Shown here: positions 5,665 through 13,241 of the stretch, in pieces | Numbering within the stretch: the first letter of the stretch is position 1 | How the letters are laid out: the number at the start of each line of letters is the position of its first letter | DNA from: Candidatus Nanohalarchaeota archaeon | GTDB lineage: Archaea; EX4484-52 | Direction: 5' to 3' | DNA length: 13,241 nucleotides | Assembly (NCBI GenBank): GCA_003660905.1 | Contig: QMVB01000022.1 | Coordinates: 1-13,241, forward strand | The notes under the pieces: model-generated | What the model saw: only the letters and a program-made list of their open reading frames with translations | What the model was told of the DNA's origin: nothing | Databases searched by the model: none | Translations under genes and position numbers: made by a program

Positions 5665-7182
5665 TTAATTGCTCTTAGGTCTCCACACGCGCGTTATCTT
5701 TTCCTTTTTCTTGTATTCATCGATTATTTTCTTCAGGTTTCTTGGAAGAACATTTTCAAGTTTGCCTGTCTTTTTAATTAGAGAATTCAGTTCCTTCATC
5801 AGATTATTGCTTAGATCTATATACAGCCCGGGATCTGAATATATTAATCCTTCCTCAATCCTGTGATATGCTTTAGTTCCTCTTGGCGCAAGGACAATGT
5901 ATCCTCTCTTTTCCTTGAGCAATTCCGAGTATGTGTTCATTCCAAGATAGACATTTTTTATATCTGCAAAATACACTCCTCCTTTCTTTGAGCTTGGATC
6001 CAGGATAAGGAGTTCATCTCCTCTCATTGAAAAGCACACAGAATAATGGGCTTTCTTTGCTTCAGGGAACAAAAAGCTTTTCTTGTAGTCTATTATTATA
6101 AGCGCTTTGTTGTTCAGCCATGTTTTCAATTCCATTTTAAGGTCGTTGATGCGGTCTATATTAATCCAGACACCATTTACTTTGTTTTTTGTCAGCTCTT
6201 TAACTGCATTTATCATTTCTCTTGGATGCGTCCCGCCGGGTATTTTTGTGCCATCCAGCCTCTTTTGCTTTGGAACCAGCGGCTTTGTCAACTTTGCTAT
6301 CTGCTCCTGGCTGATATTATACCCAAATATCTTCAGGACCATTGAAACAGAGGCAGGTCCGCAGTAGCTCGGATGCTGGGCAAGAAAATGATTTTTTATA
6401 TTCTCCAGACTTGTCAGATCATAGACGATTTCCCTGTACTGAATCGGACTCTCGTATACTTTTCTATAAGGAATAAATGTATTAAAATTTGACCTTCCTT
6501 TCAAAATAATGCCTTGTTTTTTTAATGAGGAAATTGTATAAACTTCTTTTTTCAGCTTAATCTGCTCTCCTACCCTGAAAAAATTCATGTTTTTCAAAAA
6601 TATTCCGGCAAAGTAATTTTCCACGTATGTCCTGAATCCCACGAACAGAAACACCAGCCCCAAAATCAGCACAGGATACAAAACCCCCCTGAAAAGAACA
6701 ATAGTTGAATCTATGTTGATGCCAAGGGAATTAAGGGCAAGAAGACCAAAGGCAATATATAAAAAATACCTGAAAACAATCATCAAATTGGACAAATTCT
6801 GGTCCTGATCATATTCTTCAACTAATTCTTTAATCCCGCTTGTGGACAGAAATTTTTCTATGAAGAAAAATATTAATTTGACAAGCATTATTATCATGAT
6901 GCCCAGCAATACAGCAGACAGCACAAAAGGCACATAGCTGTATATTTCAGCCAGGGTGTTTTCAGTTAGGTTTATCTTCAAAAAGCTCAGGGCTACCAGA
7001 ATCGCCAGAATATTTATTGAAGTTGCATAAATGTGCGCAATCTGCACTCTTTCAATGCCTGCTTTGTATTTTCTTCTCCAGAGGTATGTTATTAATTTTT
7101 CCCCTATTTTCGAGGCAATAACTCCTGTTAAAAGAACAATGAAGCAAATTGCTATTTTGTAGGTAATTCCATCTGAAAGCAT
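5665..7182 (-). CDS. MscS-like mechanosensitive channel fused to a C39-like cysteine peptidase
   Basis: 505-aa membrane protein with two modules. Residues 1-250 resemble a small-conductance mechanosensitive channel: five membrane segments (about 8-24, 52-70, 83-108, 134-150, 161-183), then the MscS pore-exit signature VENYFAGIFLKNMNFFRVGEQI (187-208) and a short beta domain ending NFNTFIPYRKV. Residues 258-435 match a papain-like C39 peptidase: Gln268 six residues before Cys274 in HPSYCGPASVSM, His379 in AHYSVCFSM and Asp395 in LLILDPSS form a complete oxyanion/catalytic set. With an odd number of helices and the usual N-out topology of MscS, the peptidase would be cytoplasmic. A charged tail (440-505) follows. 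The inferred role is coupling of membrane tension or channel state to proteolysis, or the reverse; substrate unknown. It is divergent from pheS with its own TATA box. Confidence 0.8.
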   Translation of the reverse strand: MLSDGITYKIAICFIVLLTGVIASKIGEKLITYLWRRKYKAGIERVQIAHIYATSINILAILVALSFLKINLTENTLAEIYSYVPFVLSAVLLGIMIIMLVKLIFFFIEKFLSTSGIKELVEEYDQDQNLSNLMIVFRYFLYIAFGLLALNSLGINIDSTIVLFRGVLYPVLILGLVFLFVGFRTYVENYFAGIFLKNMNFFRVGEQIKLKKEVYTISSLKKQGIILKGRSNFNTFIPYRKVYESPIQYREIVYDLTSLENIKNHFLAQHPSYCGPASVSMVLKIFGYNISQEQIAKLTKPLVPKQKRLDGTKIPGGTHPREMINAVKELTKNKVNGVWINIDRINDLKMELKTWLNNKALIIIDYKKSFLFPEAKKAHYSVCFSMRGDELLILDPSSKKGGVYFADIKNVYLGMNTYSELLKEKRGYIVLAPRGTKAYHRIEEGLIYSDPGLYIDLSNNLMKELNSLIKKTGKLENVLPRNLKKIIDEYKKKEKITRVWRPKSN

Positions 7183-7200
7183 GATTATTAATGAAAATTG

Positions 7201-7211
7201 ATATTTATAAG
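7201..7211 (-). promoter_or_regulatory. TATA box of the MscS-C39 gene
   Basis: Minus-strand CTTATAAATAT is centred about 24 nt upstream of the ATG at 7182, within the 81-bp divergent region shared with pheS. Confidence 0.6.
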
Positions 7212-7235
7212 TTTATTCTTACAAAGAAAAAAATC

Positions 7236-7246
7236 TTATAAAAATA
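7236..7246 (+). promoter_or_regulatory. TATA box of pheS
   Basis: TTATAAAAATA is centred about 24 nt upstream of the ATG at 7264. It excludes the in-frame ATG at 7198, which lies upstream of the box. Confidence 0.65.
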
Positions 7247-7263
7247 ACCCTGCATATATATCT

Positions 7264-8811
7264 ATGACAAACAATTATGCCAATATTCTAAACACCTTCT
7301 CTGAATCAGAGCGAAATCTTTTTCCTTGCTTAAAAAAAACCCTAAACTTAGACGAACTAATAGAACTCTCCGGCAGCAAAAGAGTTGAAGTCATGCGGAC
7401 CCTGATGTGGCTTTCAAACAAAGATATCCTAAAGACAGAAACCTCTTCATTCAAGGCATTTGTCCTTGACACTTTTGGAGAGCAGTACAAAAAAGAAGGA
7501 TTCCCTGAAAAAAAGATACTGCAATTTCTGTCAAAAAGCAAAAAAGCAGATACAAAAGAACTTGCAGAAAAACTAAAATTAAGCATGGGCGAAATATCCT
7601 CTACTATAGGAATCCTGAAAAGAAGCAAGGCAGTGGATGTTGAAAAAAAAGACAGCAAATTATACTTAATTCTGACAGATGAAGGGAGAAAACAGGCAGG
7701 GAGAAAGAGCGATGAAGAAAACTTTCTTGAGAAAAAATTCCCGCTTAAAGCAGAATCCCTGAACGAAAAAGAGAGAAAAACAGCTGATGAACTCAGGCTC
7801 AGGAAAAATTTTATCAGGATGCAGACAATAAAGCACATTGATATCAAGCTCACAGAGCTTGGGAAAAAGGTCACAAAGATGGATTATGATTTTGGAAACA
7901 CTGTGGATATGCTAACTTCATCTATGCTCAAAGACGGCAGTTGGAAGAAAAAGAAGTTCAGGGAATACGACATATCCTCTCCTGTCCCAAAAATCCAGAG
8001 GGGAAGAAGGCACCCTGTAAAAGAAGCATGCAACCTGATAAGGGATGTCTTTCTTGAAATGGGATTTAAAGAAATGTCCGGTCCGTGGGTTGAGACTGCT
8101 TTCTGGTGCATGGATTCTATGTGGATTCCGCAGGACCATCCGGCAAGGGATATCCAGGACACTTTTTACATAGGGAAAAAAGGAGATTTGCCTGAAAAGA
8201 GACTGGTGGAAAAAGTAAAGCAGGCGCATGAAAACGGCGGAGATACGGGCTCGACCGGATACATGCAAAAATGGGATGAAGAGAAAGCAAAAGAACTGCT
8301 TTTGAGAACCCACAGCACATCAACAACATTCAGGATGTTCGGACTCCACAATGTAAACTGCGATTGCAAGTATTTCTACATTGCAAATGCTTTCAGGAAT
8401 GAGGCAGTTGATGCAACGCACCTGCCGGAATTCCTGCAGGCAGAGGGATTCATCATGGCGGACGATTTGACTCTTTCTGATTTGATGGGATTTATCAGGG
8501 AATTTTACGCAAAGCTCGGAATCAAAAAAATCAGGTTCAAGCCAACATACAATCCATATACTGAACCAAGCATGGAGGCTCATTACTATGACGAAAAAAA
8601 GAAAAAATGGTATGCCTTGATTAACTCAGGAATCTTCAGACCCGAAGCGCTGTATCCTTTTGGAATAAAAAAAACAGTGATTGCATGGGGCATGGGCGTC
8701 AGCAGGATTGCTTCTCTTCTCAACAGGAAAGATAATTTGAGGGAGCTGATAGGAACAACTTGCGACATTGAATGGATTCAGAATCACAGGATGCTGAGAA
8801 AAAAATTATAG
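7264..8811 (+). CDS. pheS: Phenylalanyl-tRNA synthetase alpha subunit
   Basis: Class II aminoacyl-tRNA synthetase subunit that, with PheT, charges tRNA-Phe in the cytosol. 515 aa from the ATG at 7264, the normal archaeal/eukaryotic length with N-terminal winged-helix domains (about 1-190). The catalytic core shows motif 1 around HPVKEACNLIRDVF (250-263), motif 2 FRNEAVDATHLPEF (377-390) followed by LQAEG, and motif 3 GMGVSRIA (476-483). KFKPTYNP-type sequence (RFKPTYNPYTEPSME, 424-438) is the conserved Phe-binding region. An upstream in-frame ATG at 7198 would precede the TATA box and adds a non-family extension. pheT is not in the window; the next gene starts only 3 nt after the stop and is probably cotranscribed. 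Confidence 0.97.
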   Translation: MTNNYANILNTFSESERNLFPCLKKTLNLDELIELSGSKRVEVMRTLMWLSNKDILKTETSSFKAFVLDTFGEQYKKEGFPEKKILQFLSKSKKADTKELAEKLKLSMGEISSTIGILKRSKAVDVEKKDSKLYLILTDEGRKQAGRKSDEENFLEKKFPLKAESLNEKERKTADELRLRKNFIRMQTIKHIDIKLTELGKKVTKMDYDFGNTVDMLTSSMLKDGSWKKKKFREYDISSPVPKIQRGRRHPVKEACNLIRDVFLEMGFKEMSGPWVETAFWCMDSMWIPQDHPARDIQDTFYIGKKGDLPEKRLVEKVKQAHENGGDTGSTGYMQKWDEEKAKELLLRTHSTSTTFRMFGLHNVNCDCKYFYIANAFRNEAVDATHLPEFLQAEGFIMADDLTLSDLMGFIREFYAKLGIKKIRFKPTYNPYTEPSMEAHYYDEKKKKWYALINSGIFRPEALYPFGIKKTVIAWGMGVSRIASLLNRKDNLRELIGTTCDIEWIQNHRMLRKKL

Positions 8812-8814
8812 TTT

Positions 8815-9219
8815 ATGATTATGCGTCAAAAAGCAATTGCAAATCTTTACGAAGCCCTGGTGGTGTTTATTTTCATAAGCGGGCTTATTCTCCTTGCTAC
8901 AGGACTCCAAAATAATCCAGCATATGATTTTTCAAAAACAGCAAAAAAAAACAAGATGGAAATCACATGCCTTTCTCTCTACAATGCAGACTATTTTTAT
9001 ACCGCCAATGCAAGCTATGTCCGTCAAAAAGCAAAGGAATATATGCCTGGTTTTGGCATAGATGTGACAATAAAAAACCAAACAGACAAGACAGTGATTT
9101 CATCTGATATTGAATGCCGGGACAATGTTTCAAAATACTGCACTTCTTATATCTTGAGTTCGCAGCATAAAAACAGCAGCATATACGACCCGATAAAAAT
9201 CATTGTCTGCGGGTGCTGA
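8815..9219 (+). CDS. Small pilin-like membrane-anchored protein downstream of pheS
   Basis: 134 aa. A short basic start (MIMRQKAIANLYEA) precedes one hydrophobic helix (about 14-30), and the rest is predicted exported. A glutamate just before the hydrophobic core is reminiscent of type III/IV prepilin N-termini, but I cannot place a cleavage site. Cysteines at 52, 101, 109, 132 and 134, with CGC at the C-terminus, suggest disulfides. No family recognised. The ATG at 8821 (codon 3) is an equally possible start. It follows pheS by 3 nt without a promoter of its own, so it is probably part of that transcript. Its last bases overlap the TATA-proximal region of no other gene; the DUF373 promoter begins 16 nt after its stop. 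Confidence 0.6.
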   Translation: MIMRQKAIANLYEALVVFIFISGLILLATGLQNNPAYDFSKTAKKNKMEITCLSLYNADYFYTANASYVRQKAKEYMPGFGIDVTIKNQTDKTVISSDIECRDNVSKYCTSYILSSQHKNSSIYDPIKIIVCGC

Positions 9220-9234
9220 AGAAAAAAACTAAAG

Positions 9235-9243
9235 TATATATAA
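9235..9243 (+). promoter_or_regulatory. TATA box of the DUF373 gene
   Basis: TATATATAA is centred about 25 nt upstream of the ATG at 9264 and lies downstream of the alternative ATG at 9213, so it decides in favour of the 9264 start. Confidence 0.65.
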
Positions 9244-9263
9244 GTTTGCAGATAGTAATTATT

Positions 9264-10409
9264 ATGAAACAGGAATCAAAAGTGAAAAAAAATAATGAAA
9301 CAGGAGATATGCTTCTTGTCATGTCCATTGACAGAGATAATGATATAGGAATAAAAATAGGAAGAGAAGGGCCTATTATAGGACGTGAAGAAAACCTGAA
9401 GACAGCAACAGAACTTGCGATTGCCGACCCGAGCGAGTCGGATGCAAACTGCATTTTCGGAGCAATAAAAGAATACGATAAATATGTAAAGCAAAACAAG
9501 GCATGCGAAATCATAACTCTTACAGGAAACAGGGACGTCGGGATAAAATCAGACAGAATTGTATTAAAACAGCTTGACAATTTCATAAACGGGACAAAAT
9601 ACAAAATTACAGAATCATCCCTGGTTTCTGACGGAGCAGAAGATGAACAACTGCTTCCTCTAATAAGAAGCAGGATTGAAATCGTCCAGTCAAAAAGAAT
9701 AATTATAAGCCAAAGCGTCCCGCTGGAGTCCATGTATTATTCTATCCTGAATTTTTCAAAAACAATTATTGAAGACAGAAAGCTCTCTCGTGTTTTTCTA
9801 GGGGTTCCGGCAATAATATTGCTTATATTTACTCTCTTTGGCTCAGCTGGATTCCGCATAGTCCTGGGTTTTGTTGCCATAGTATTGCTGATAAAAGGAT
9901 TCTATCTCGAATCCATTGTCGAGTCATTTTACAATGAAATAGCAAATTCAATAAAGACAAGAAAATATTCAATAATCCTCTACATCGGCTCAATCTCGCT
10001 AATTATTATTGGCGCATCCACGGGATACGCTGTAATTTCATCTGCGCTCGGACCCGGAATCATTACAAAAATTGCGTTGTTTGTAAAAGCATCCTCTGTA
10101 TTCTTCTTTTTGTCTGCAATACTTGCAGGGCTTGGGAAGGCATTGTTCTCTAAGGAAGAAGAATGGAAAAAAAATCTTTTCCCGTTTCTTACATATTCTA
10201 GCCTGTCATTTTCAGTAATTTATATACTTTATCACATCAGCTGCTTTTTGATTGATGATTCAACCGGATACAATCCAATATTGACTGCTGTTGGCATAAG
10301 CATATTGATTATCAGCGCAAGCATATTCATGGAAAAGCAGTTCGGAATGAAAAAAGAAGACAAAACCGCAGAAGAAGATAAAGATAAAAAGAGAAAAACA
10401 AGGAGATAA
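9264..10409 (+). CDS. DUF373 family archaeal membrane protein
   Basis: 381-aa member of the DUF373 (COG2237) family, conserved in archaea and of unknown function. The soluble N-terminal half begins with DMLLVMSIDRDNDIG, and contains GPIIGREE (36-43), the signature ADPSESDANCIFGA (54-67) and TGNRDVGIKSDR (87-98), all typical of the family. The acidic loop SDGAEDE (122-128) follows. The C-terminal half has about six or seven hydrophobic segments from residue 177 to 355, then a very charged cytosol-like tail (KKEDKTAEEDKDKKRKTRR). The in-frame ATG at 9213 overlaps the preceding gene and precedes the TATA box, so 9264 is preferred. Convergent with the GlnD-like gene, with only 11 nt between stops. 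Confidence 0.88.
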   Translation: MKQESKVKKNNETGDMLLVMSIDRDNDIGIKIGREGPIIGREENLKTATELAIADPSESDANCIFGAIKEYDKYVKQNKACEIITLTGNRDVGIKSDRIVLKQLDNFINGTKYKITESSLVSDGAEDEQLLPLIRSRIEIVQSKRIIISQSVPLESMYYSILNFSKTIIEDRKLSRVFLGVPAIILLIFTLFGSAGFRIVLGFVAIVLLIKGFYLESIVESFYNEIANSIKTRKYSIILYIGSISLIIIGASTGYAVISSALGPGIITKIALFVKASSVFFFLSAILAGLGKALFSKEEEWKKNLFPFLTYSSLSFSVIYILYHISCFLIDDSTGYNPILTAVGISILIISASIFMEKQFGMKKEDKTAEEDKDKKRKTRR

Positions 10410-10420
10410 ATATTATTTGA

Positions 10421-12481
10421 TTAATCGTTTTGCTTCAGAATTTCATTTATGGCATCGATGCATTTCCGCCTTAGCTGGCGTTCTGTTCTTTCCATCTCCT
10501 GCCTTATATTGAATTCAAGTTCAGGCATTGATTCTGTTTCATTCAACTGCCTATCTTTAAGATTTGCATAAGCAATTGCTTCTTTTGCCCGGGGAGAGAA
10601 TCTGTTGAATTTGTCTTCTTTTTCATCTATTGGCGCTCCCTTATTTTGAACAAGCGGCTTTTTTGTGGTTTCAACATGATATATATTTTCAACCAATCTT
10701 TTTTTTATCTCTGTCAAAATATCTCTTGCATCTCTAAAACGGGTTTTCAAATTATCAAGATGCATATAATATTGCTTATCATAGAATTTGGTTTTTTCTT
10801 TGAGCTTGTTTTCCTCCAGCATATCATATTCACTCATATTAGAATAATGCAGATCATTTCTCAGCATTAGCATAAAGTCATAGCTTTGGGATAAGACATC
10901 GTATTCTTTGTTTGTGATTATATTTTTCTGCGCAGCAACCTTCAGGATATCATTTACCTGCAGTTTATCAATGCCGTAATATCCTCGCAAAGCCCAGCTC
11001 AAATACTGTATTGTCCTGAGTCCAAAACCGCCTTTTTTGATATCGTGTTTGTCTGCAAAATCATTCCGCAGTTGTTTCCACGCAGGAACTATATTCAAAA
11101 TACTTCCTTTTGCATCTTCGAGATGATCATATTCTCTTATCAAAAAATCAAACTCTTTTTTTATCGAATAATCCAAACTATTCATAACGTATGCTGCATC
11201 ATCTGCATCTAAAGGAATATCGTTTTTGTTGACTTGTTCAAATTTATTCCATAATGCTCTATCTCCGCATATATATCGCGATTCAGAAAGCATTACTCTT
11301 TTTCCAAAAAAAAAGGATTTTGTCTCCTTGCTTCCGAAAAAATTTTTCAATTCTCCAAGAGTTTCCATCCTCTTTCGTTCTCCGTTTTTTACAATTTCTA
11401 AAACAGTGCCGGAATATTTATCATATTTTTCCATCCCACAATTTATTGTTTTTAAGTAATATATAATATTTTTCTCGATATTTCTGCATTCCCTATAATA
11501 TTTATTATTCTCTTTAAAATACAAGAAACAAATGTCCATATCAGAAAACGGGCACACATCCTGCCTTCCATATCCGCCAAATGCAATAAGCGTCATAGGC
11601 AGATTTGAAGGAAAATCAGGATTTTTTTGCTTTTCCACATTTATTGCAATTTTGTATAATTCAGAGATTGTTTTATCTCTTAAATTGCTCATGGCAAGGC
11701 AGGTTTGCTTTCCTGTCGGGTGATTCAAAAACCGGTATTCTATATCCAAAAAGCCCTGTTTGTATTCATCCCTGCATTCATATACTGATGAAAATGATTG
11801 GTTTATTTTGGGTTTTTGTTGCTTGTTTTCTCTTTTGTCAAATTCTTTTGGTATTTTTTCTGCGGCAGGAGTATTTTCGCTTTTTTTAAACTGCTCTTCT
11901 GCTTTTTCTCTCTTTTTATCGTCTTTGGCATAGCGCATGTTTGAAATTATTGGTCTTGCGACTTTTTCTTTCCTGCTATAAATGGTTCCAATCCCCGAAC
12001 CACTTTCTTTCAAAGAACCTCTGCCAACAACTCTTTTAATTTCACCAGTATCTGCATCAACCGCATGATGTTTTCCTGCCAACTCTCCAACCGCCCCTGC
12101 CAATTTGCCTGAAGTATTTCTAAACGCAGATGCTGCTTTGCCAAAAATATTTCTTTTTGGCTTTGCTGAACTTTTTCTTAAACCGCTGTAGTCAAATCCA
12201 TGATCTCCTCCACCAACAGCATCCTTTATTCCTCTGAATTCATCATGTTGTTTTTTTTTGCTAAAAATCCTGCTAAAAATCCCTTTCTCTTTCTGCATTT
12301 TTTTTACATCACTGCAAAACCTATTAATGTCTCTATCGCTCAATTGCTCCTTATTCTCTTTTACCCGTTCCAGAAAATTCATTATGCCCATTAACTTTTT
12401 TTTATCATCATCGCTGAGGGTTTTGTCTTCCAGCTTTACCAGCATATTGTTCAATTCCCGGATATTTTTAATGTGAGGCAT
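10421..12481 (-). CDS. GlnD-like nucleotidyltransferase with long N-terminal extension, no HD or ACT domains
   Basis: 686 aa. Residues 1-230 are a charged, low-complexity, probably flexible region with a glycine-rich stretch and VDADTGEIKRVVGRGS (141-156). Residues about 235-600 resemble the catalytic half of GlnD and DUF294 proteins: GGYGRQDVCPFSDMDI (302-317) is the nucleotidyltransferase motif with metal-binding Asp314 and Asp316, KKGGFGLRTIQYLSW (482-496) corresponds to the GlnD KxGxGGLRDIQ segment, and RNDLH (541-545) to its conserved Arg/His helix. The HD hydrolase and C-terminal ACT domains of bacterial GlnD (about 890 aa) are absent; a helical tail replaces them. In GlnD this domain uridylylates PII, but no PII gene is visible here, so the target may be another protein or RNA. 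Own TATA-like box upstream; convergent with DUF373. Confidence 0.78.
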   Translation of the reverse strand: MPHIKNIRELNNMLVKLEDKTLSDDDKKKLMGIMNFLERVKENKEQLSDRDINRFCSDVKKMQKEKGIFSRIFSKKKQHDEFRGIKDAVGGGDHGFDYSGLRKSSAKPKRNIFGKAASAFRNTSGKLAGAVGELAGKHHAVDADTGEIKRVVGRGSLKESGSGIGTIYSRKEKVARPIISNMRYAKDDKKREKAEEQFKKSENTPAAEKIPKEFDKRENKQQKPKINQSFSSVYECRDEYKQGFLDIEYRFLNHPTGKQTCLAMSNLRDKTISELYKIAINVEKQKNPDFPSNLPMTLIAFGGYGRQDVCPFSDMDICFLYFKENNKYYRECRNIEKNIIYYLKTINCGMEKYDKYSGTVLEIVKNGERKRMETLGELKNFFGSKETKSFFFGKRVMLSESRYICGDRALWNKFEQVNKNDIPLDADDAAYVMNSLDYSIKKEFDFLIREYDHLEDAKGSILNIVPAWKQLRNDFADKHDIKKGGFGLRTIQYLSWALRGYYGIDKLQVNDILKVAAQKNIITNKEYDVLSQSYDFMLMLRNDLHYSNMSEYDMLEENKLKEKTKFYDKQYYMHLDNLKTRFRDARDILTEIKKRLVENIYHVETTKKPLVQNKGAPIDEKEDKFNRFSPRAKEAIAYANLKDRQLNETESMPELEFNIRQEMERTERQLRRKCIDAINEILKQND

Positions 12482-12499
12482 ATATAGTTTTGTTTTAAA

Positions 12500-12510
12500 A
12501 ATATTTAATA
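12500..12510 (-). promoter_or_regulatory. TATA box of the GlnD-like gene
   Basis: Minus-strand TATTAAATATT is centred about 24 nt upstream of the ATG at 12481. The flanking sequence is very AT-rich, so exact placement is uncertain. Confidence 0.45.
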
Positions 12511-12615
12511 TTATTCATTGCATTGTCTTCCCCATTGCGCATAAACTGTATCTTGCGGGGAGTTTAGATGATTTCATTAAATGTTTTTTCTCTAATATCA
12601 AAAACATTATACTCT

Positions 12616-13241
12616 CTATTTGCTGTCCAAAACAGAATTTGGGGCATTGTATACCTGCCCTGTATCTGCATCAATCAATTTAATAATTGCAATAAAATTT
12701 TCGTCAATATCATTGTTGCTGTCAGCTATCTCGTATCTCTCGCATAAAACATAATCATTGTCTTTGGAAACATAGCTGAGATTGTGCTCTTCTGTCAAAA
12801 GACCATCTCTGGCGGTTGAAAACAAAATCGTCTTAACTGTATAATTGCCTTTTGCTCCGCCTTTTATGTCCCAGAAATATTCAACGCTTAGTTTCCCATC
12901 ATCTATTTGGCTTATATTGTAGCCGATAAACATTATTGAATCTGAAAATATAATCGGGTGAATGTTTTGGATTGTTGCTGTATGCTCAGCATATTTTTTA
13001 TACTTCTCAATAGGATTACAGCAGAGCGCATTGATTGATTTGTTGTACCTGGATGCAATGCCGGTTTCAACTGACTTTTTTGATTTTATGAAAATAGTTG
13101 CGGCATCAAATATATTCTCACTGCTGTCTGCAAGAGATAATCTCTTTCCTGTCTTTTTGTTATATAATCCTGCTTTAATTGTGTAATTTCCTGTTTCAAT
13201 GCCTGGCGGAACAGTTACATCATATTGTTCCACGTAAACTG
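12616..13241 (-). CDS. C-terminal part of a large surface/membrane protein (glycosyltransferase-like C-terminal beta domains)
   Basis: Partial: the frame is open to the window edge (the GTG at 13233 is preceded by in-frame Val-Tyr codons), so the true start lies outside. The visible 208 codons hold two beta-rich modules. The first has VTVPPGIETGNYTIKAGLYN followed by KTGKRLSLAD, and the second IIFSDSIMFIGYNIS, VEYFWDIK and GNYTVKTILF. This pattern of a pProPGxY..xxGLYdxxTGxRL strand and a FGDxixLxGYdl/yWk strand is familiar from the extracytoplasmic C-terminal domains of multi-pass GT39-like and related archaeal/bacterial membrane glycosyltransferases. No membrane helix is in the visible part. 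Function of the whole protein is therefore inferred, not seen. Confidence 0.6.
   Translation of the reverse strand, partial: VYVEQYDVTVPPGIETGNYTIKAGLYNKKTGKRLSLADSSENIFDAATIFIKSKKSVETGIASRYNKSINALCCNPIEKYKKYAEHTATIQNIHPIIFSDSIMFIGYNISQIDDGKLSVEYFWDIKGGAKGNYTVKTILFSTARDGLLTEEHNLSYVSKDNDYVLCERYEIADSNNDIDENFIAIIKLIDADTGQVYNAPNSVLDSK

Noticed and set aside
7198..7263. 22-codon N-terminal extension of pheS
   Set aside because: The ATG at 7198 lies upstream of the pheS TATA box and inside the divergent promoter; the extension does not resemble PheS.
7275..8768. Several minus-strand open frames of 60-199 codons
   Set aside because: All lie antisense within pheS, have no family features and reflect the codon use of that gene.
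9213..9263. 17-codon N-terminal extension of the DUF373 protein
   Set aside because: It overlaps the preceding gene and the TATA box at 9235-9243 lies inside it; family similarity starts after 9264.
12482..12615. Possible small gene or structured RNA between the GlnD-like gene and the partial gene
   Set aside because: No frame with a credible start and no stable stem could be built; a CCCC/GGGG pairing across the gap is not extended by further pairs.

Overview
This is an AT-rich archaeal window. The evidence is an archaeal-type PheS with N-terminal winged-helix domains, an archaeal DUF373 membrane protein, an archaeosortase-like protein, an archaeal-length dCTP deaminase, and TATA boxes sitting about 22-30 nt upstream of most starts, as expected for leaderless transcripts. 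The mix of small pilin-like and sortase-like surface proteins with PD-(D/E)XK-tailed ATPases suits an uncultured, small-genome (DPANN-like) or euryarchaeal lineage. I cannot fix the phylum by eye.

Layout. 154-663 (-) is an archaeosortase/exosortase-family membrane protein, divergent from dcd (809-1414, +). An accessory-looking island runs from about 1450 to 5560. It holds two ~95% identical 215-bp direct repeats, each containing a degenerate coding fragment, a TATA promoter and the first codons of a small membrane-protein gene. The first copy is cut off at codon 12 by a cassette with a third short repeat copy and an AAA ATPase-DUF4143 gene (1777-3081). The second copy leads into the intact Cys-rich small protein (3289-3540). 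Convergent to it is a membrane-anchored, Ca-loop-bearing gene (3541-4286, -) broken by four -1 frameshifts, each at a G run. Upstream of that lies a second ATPase with a nuclease-like C-terminus (4303-5529, -).

The right part is more housekeeping-like. An unusual fusion of an MscS-like mechanosensitive channel to a C39-like cysteine peptidase (5665-7182, -) shares an 81-bp divergent promoter region with pheS (7264-8811, +). pheS is followed 3 nt later by a small pilin-like membrane protein (8815-9219, +) and then a DUF373 membrane protein (9264-10409, +). Convergent to these is a GlnD-like nucleotidyltransferase without HD or ACT domains but with a ~230-residue N-terminal extension (10421-12481, -). 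The window ends inside the 3' part of a gene whose C-terminal beta-rich domains resemble those of large membrane glycosyltransferase-like proteins (12616-13241, -).

The most interesting items are the MscS-C39 fusion, the repeat-bounded ATPase cassette that truncated a duplicated surface-protein gene, and the gene whose every frameshift is one missing G. No tRNA, rRNA, CRISPR array or recognisable transposase was seen.
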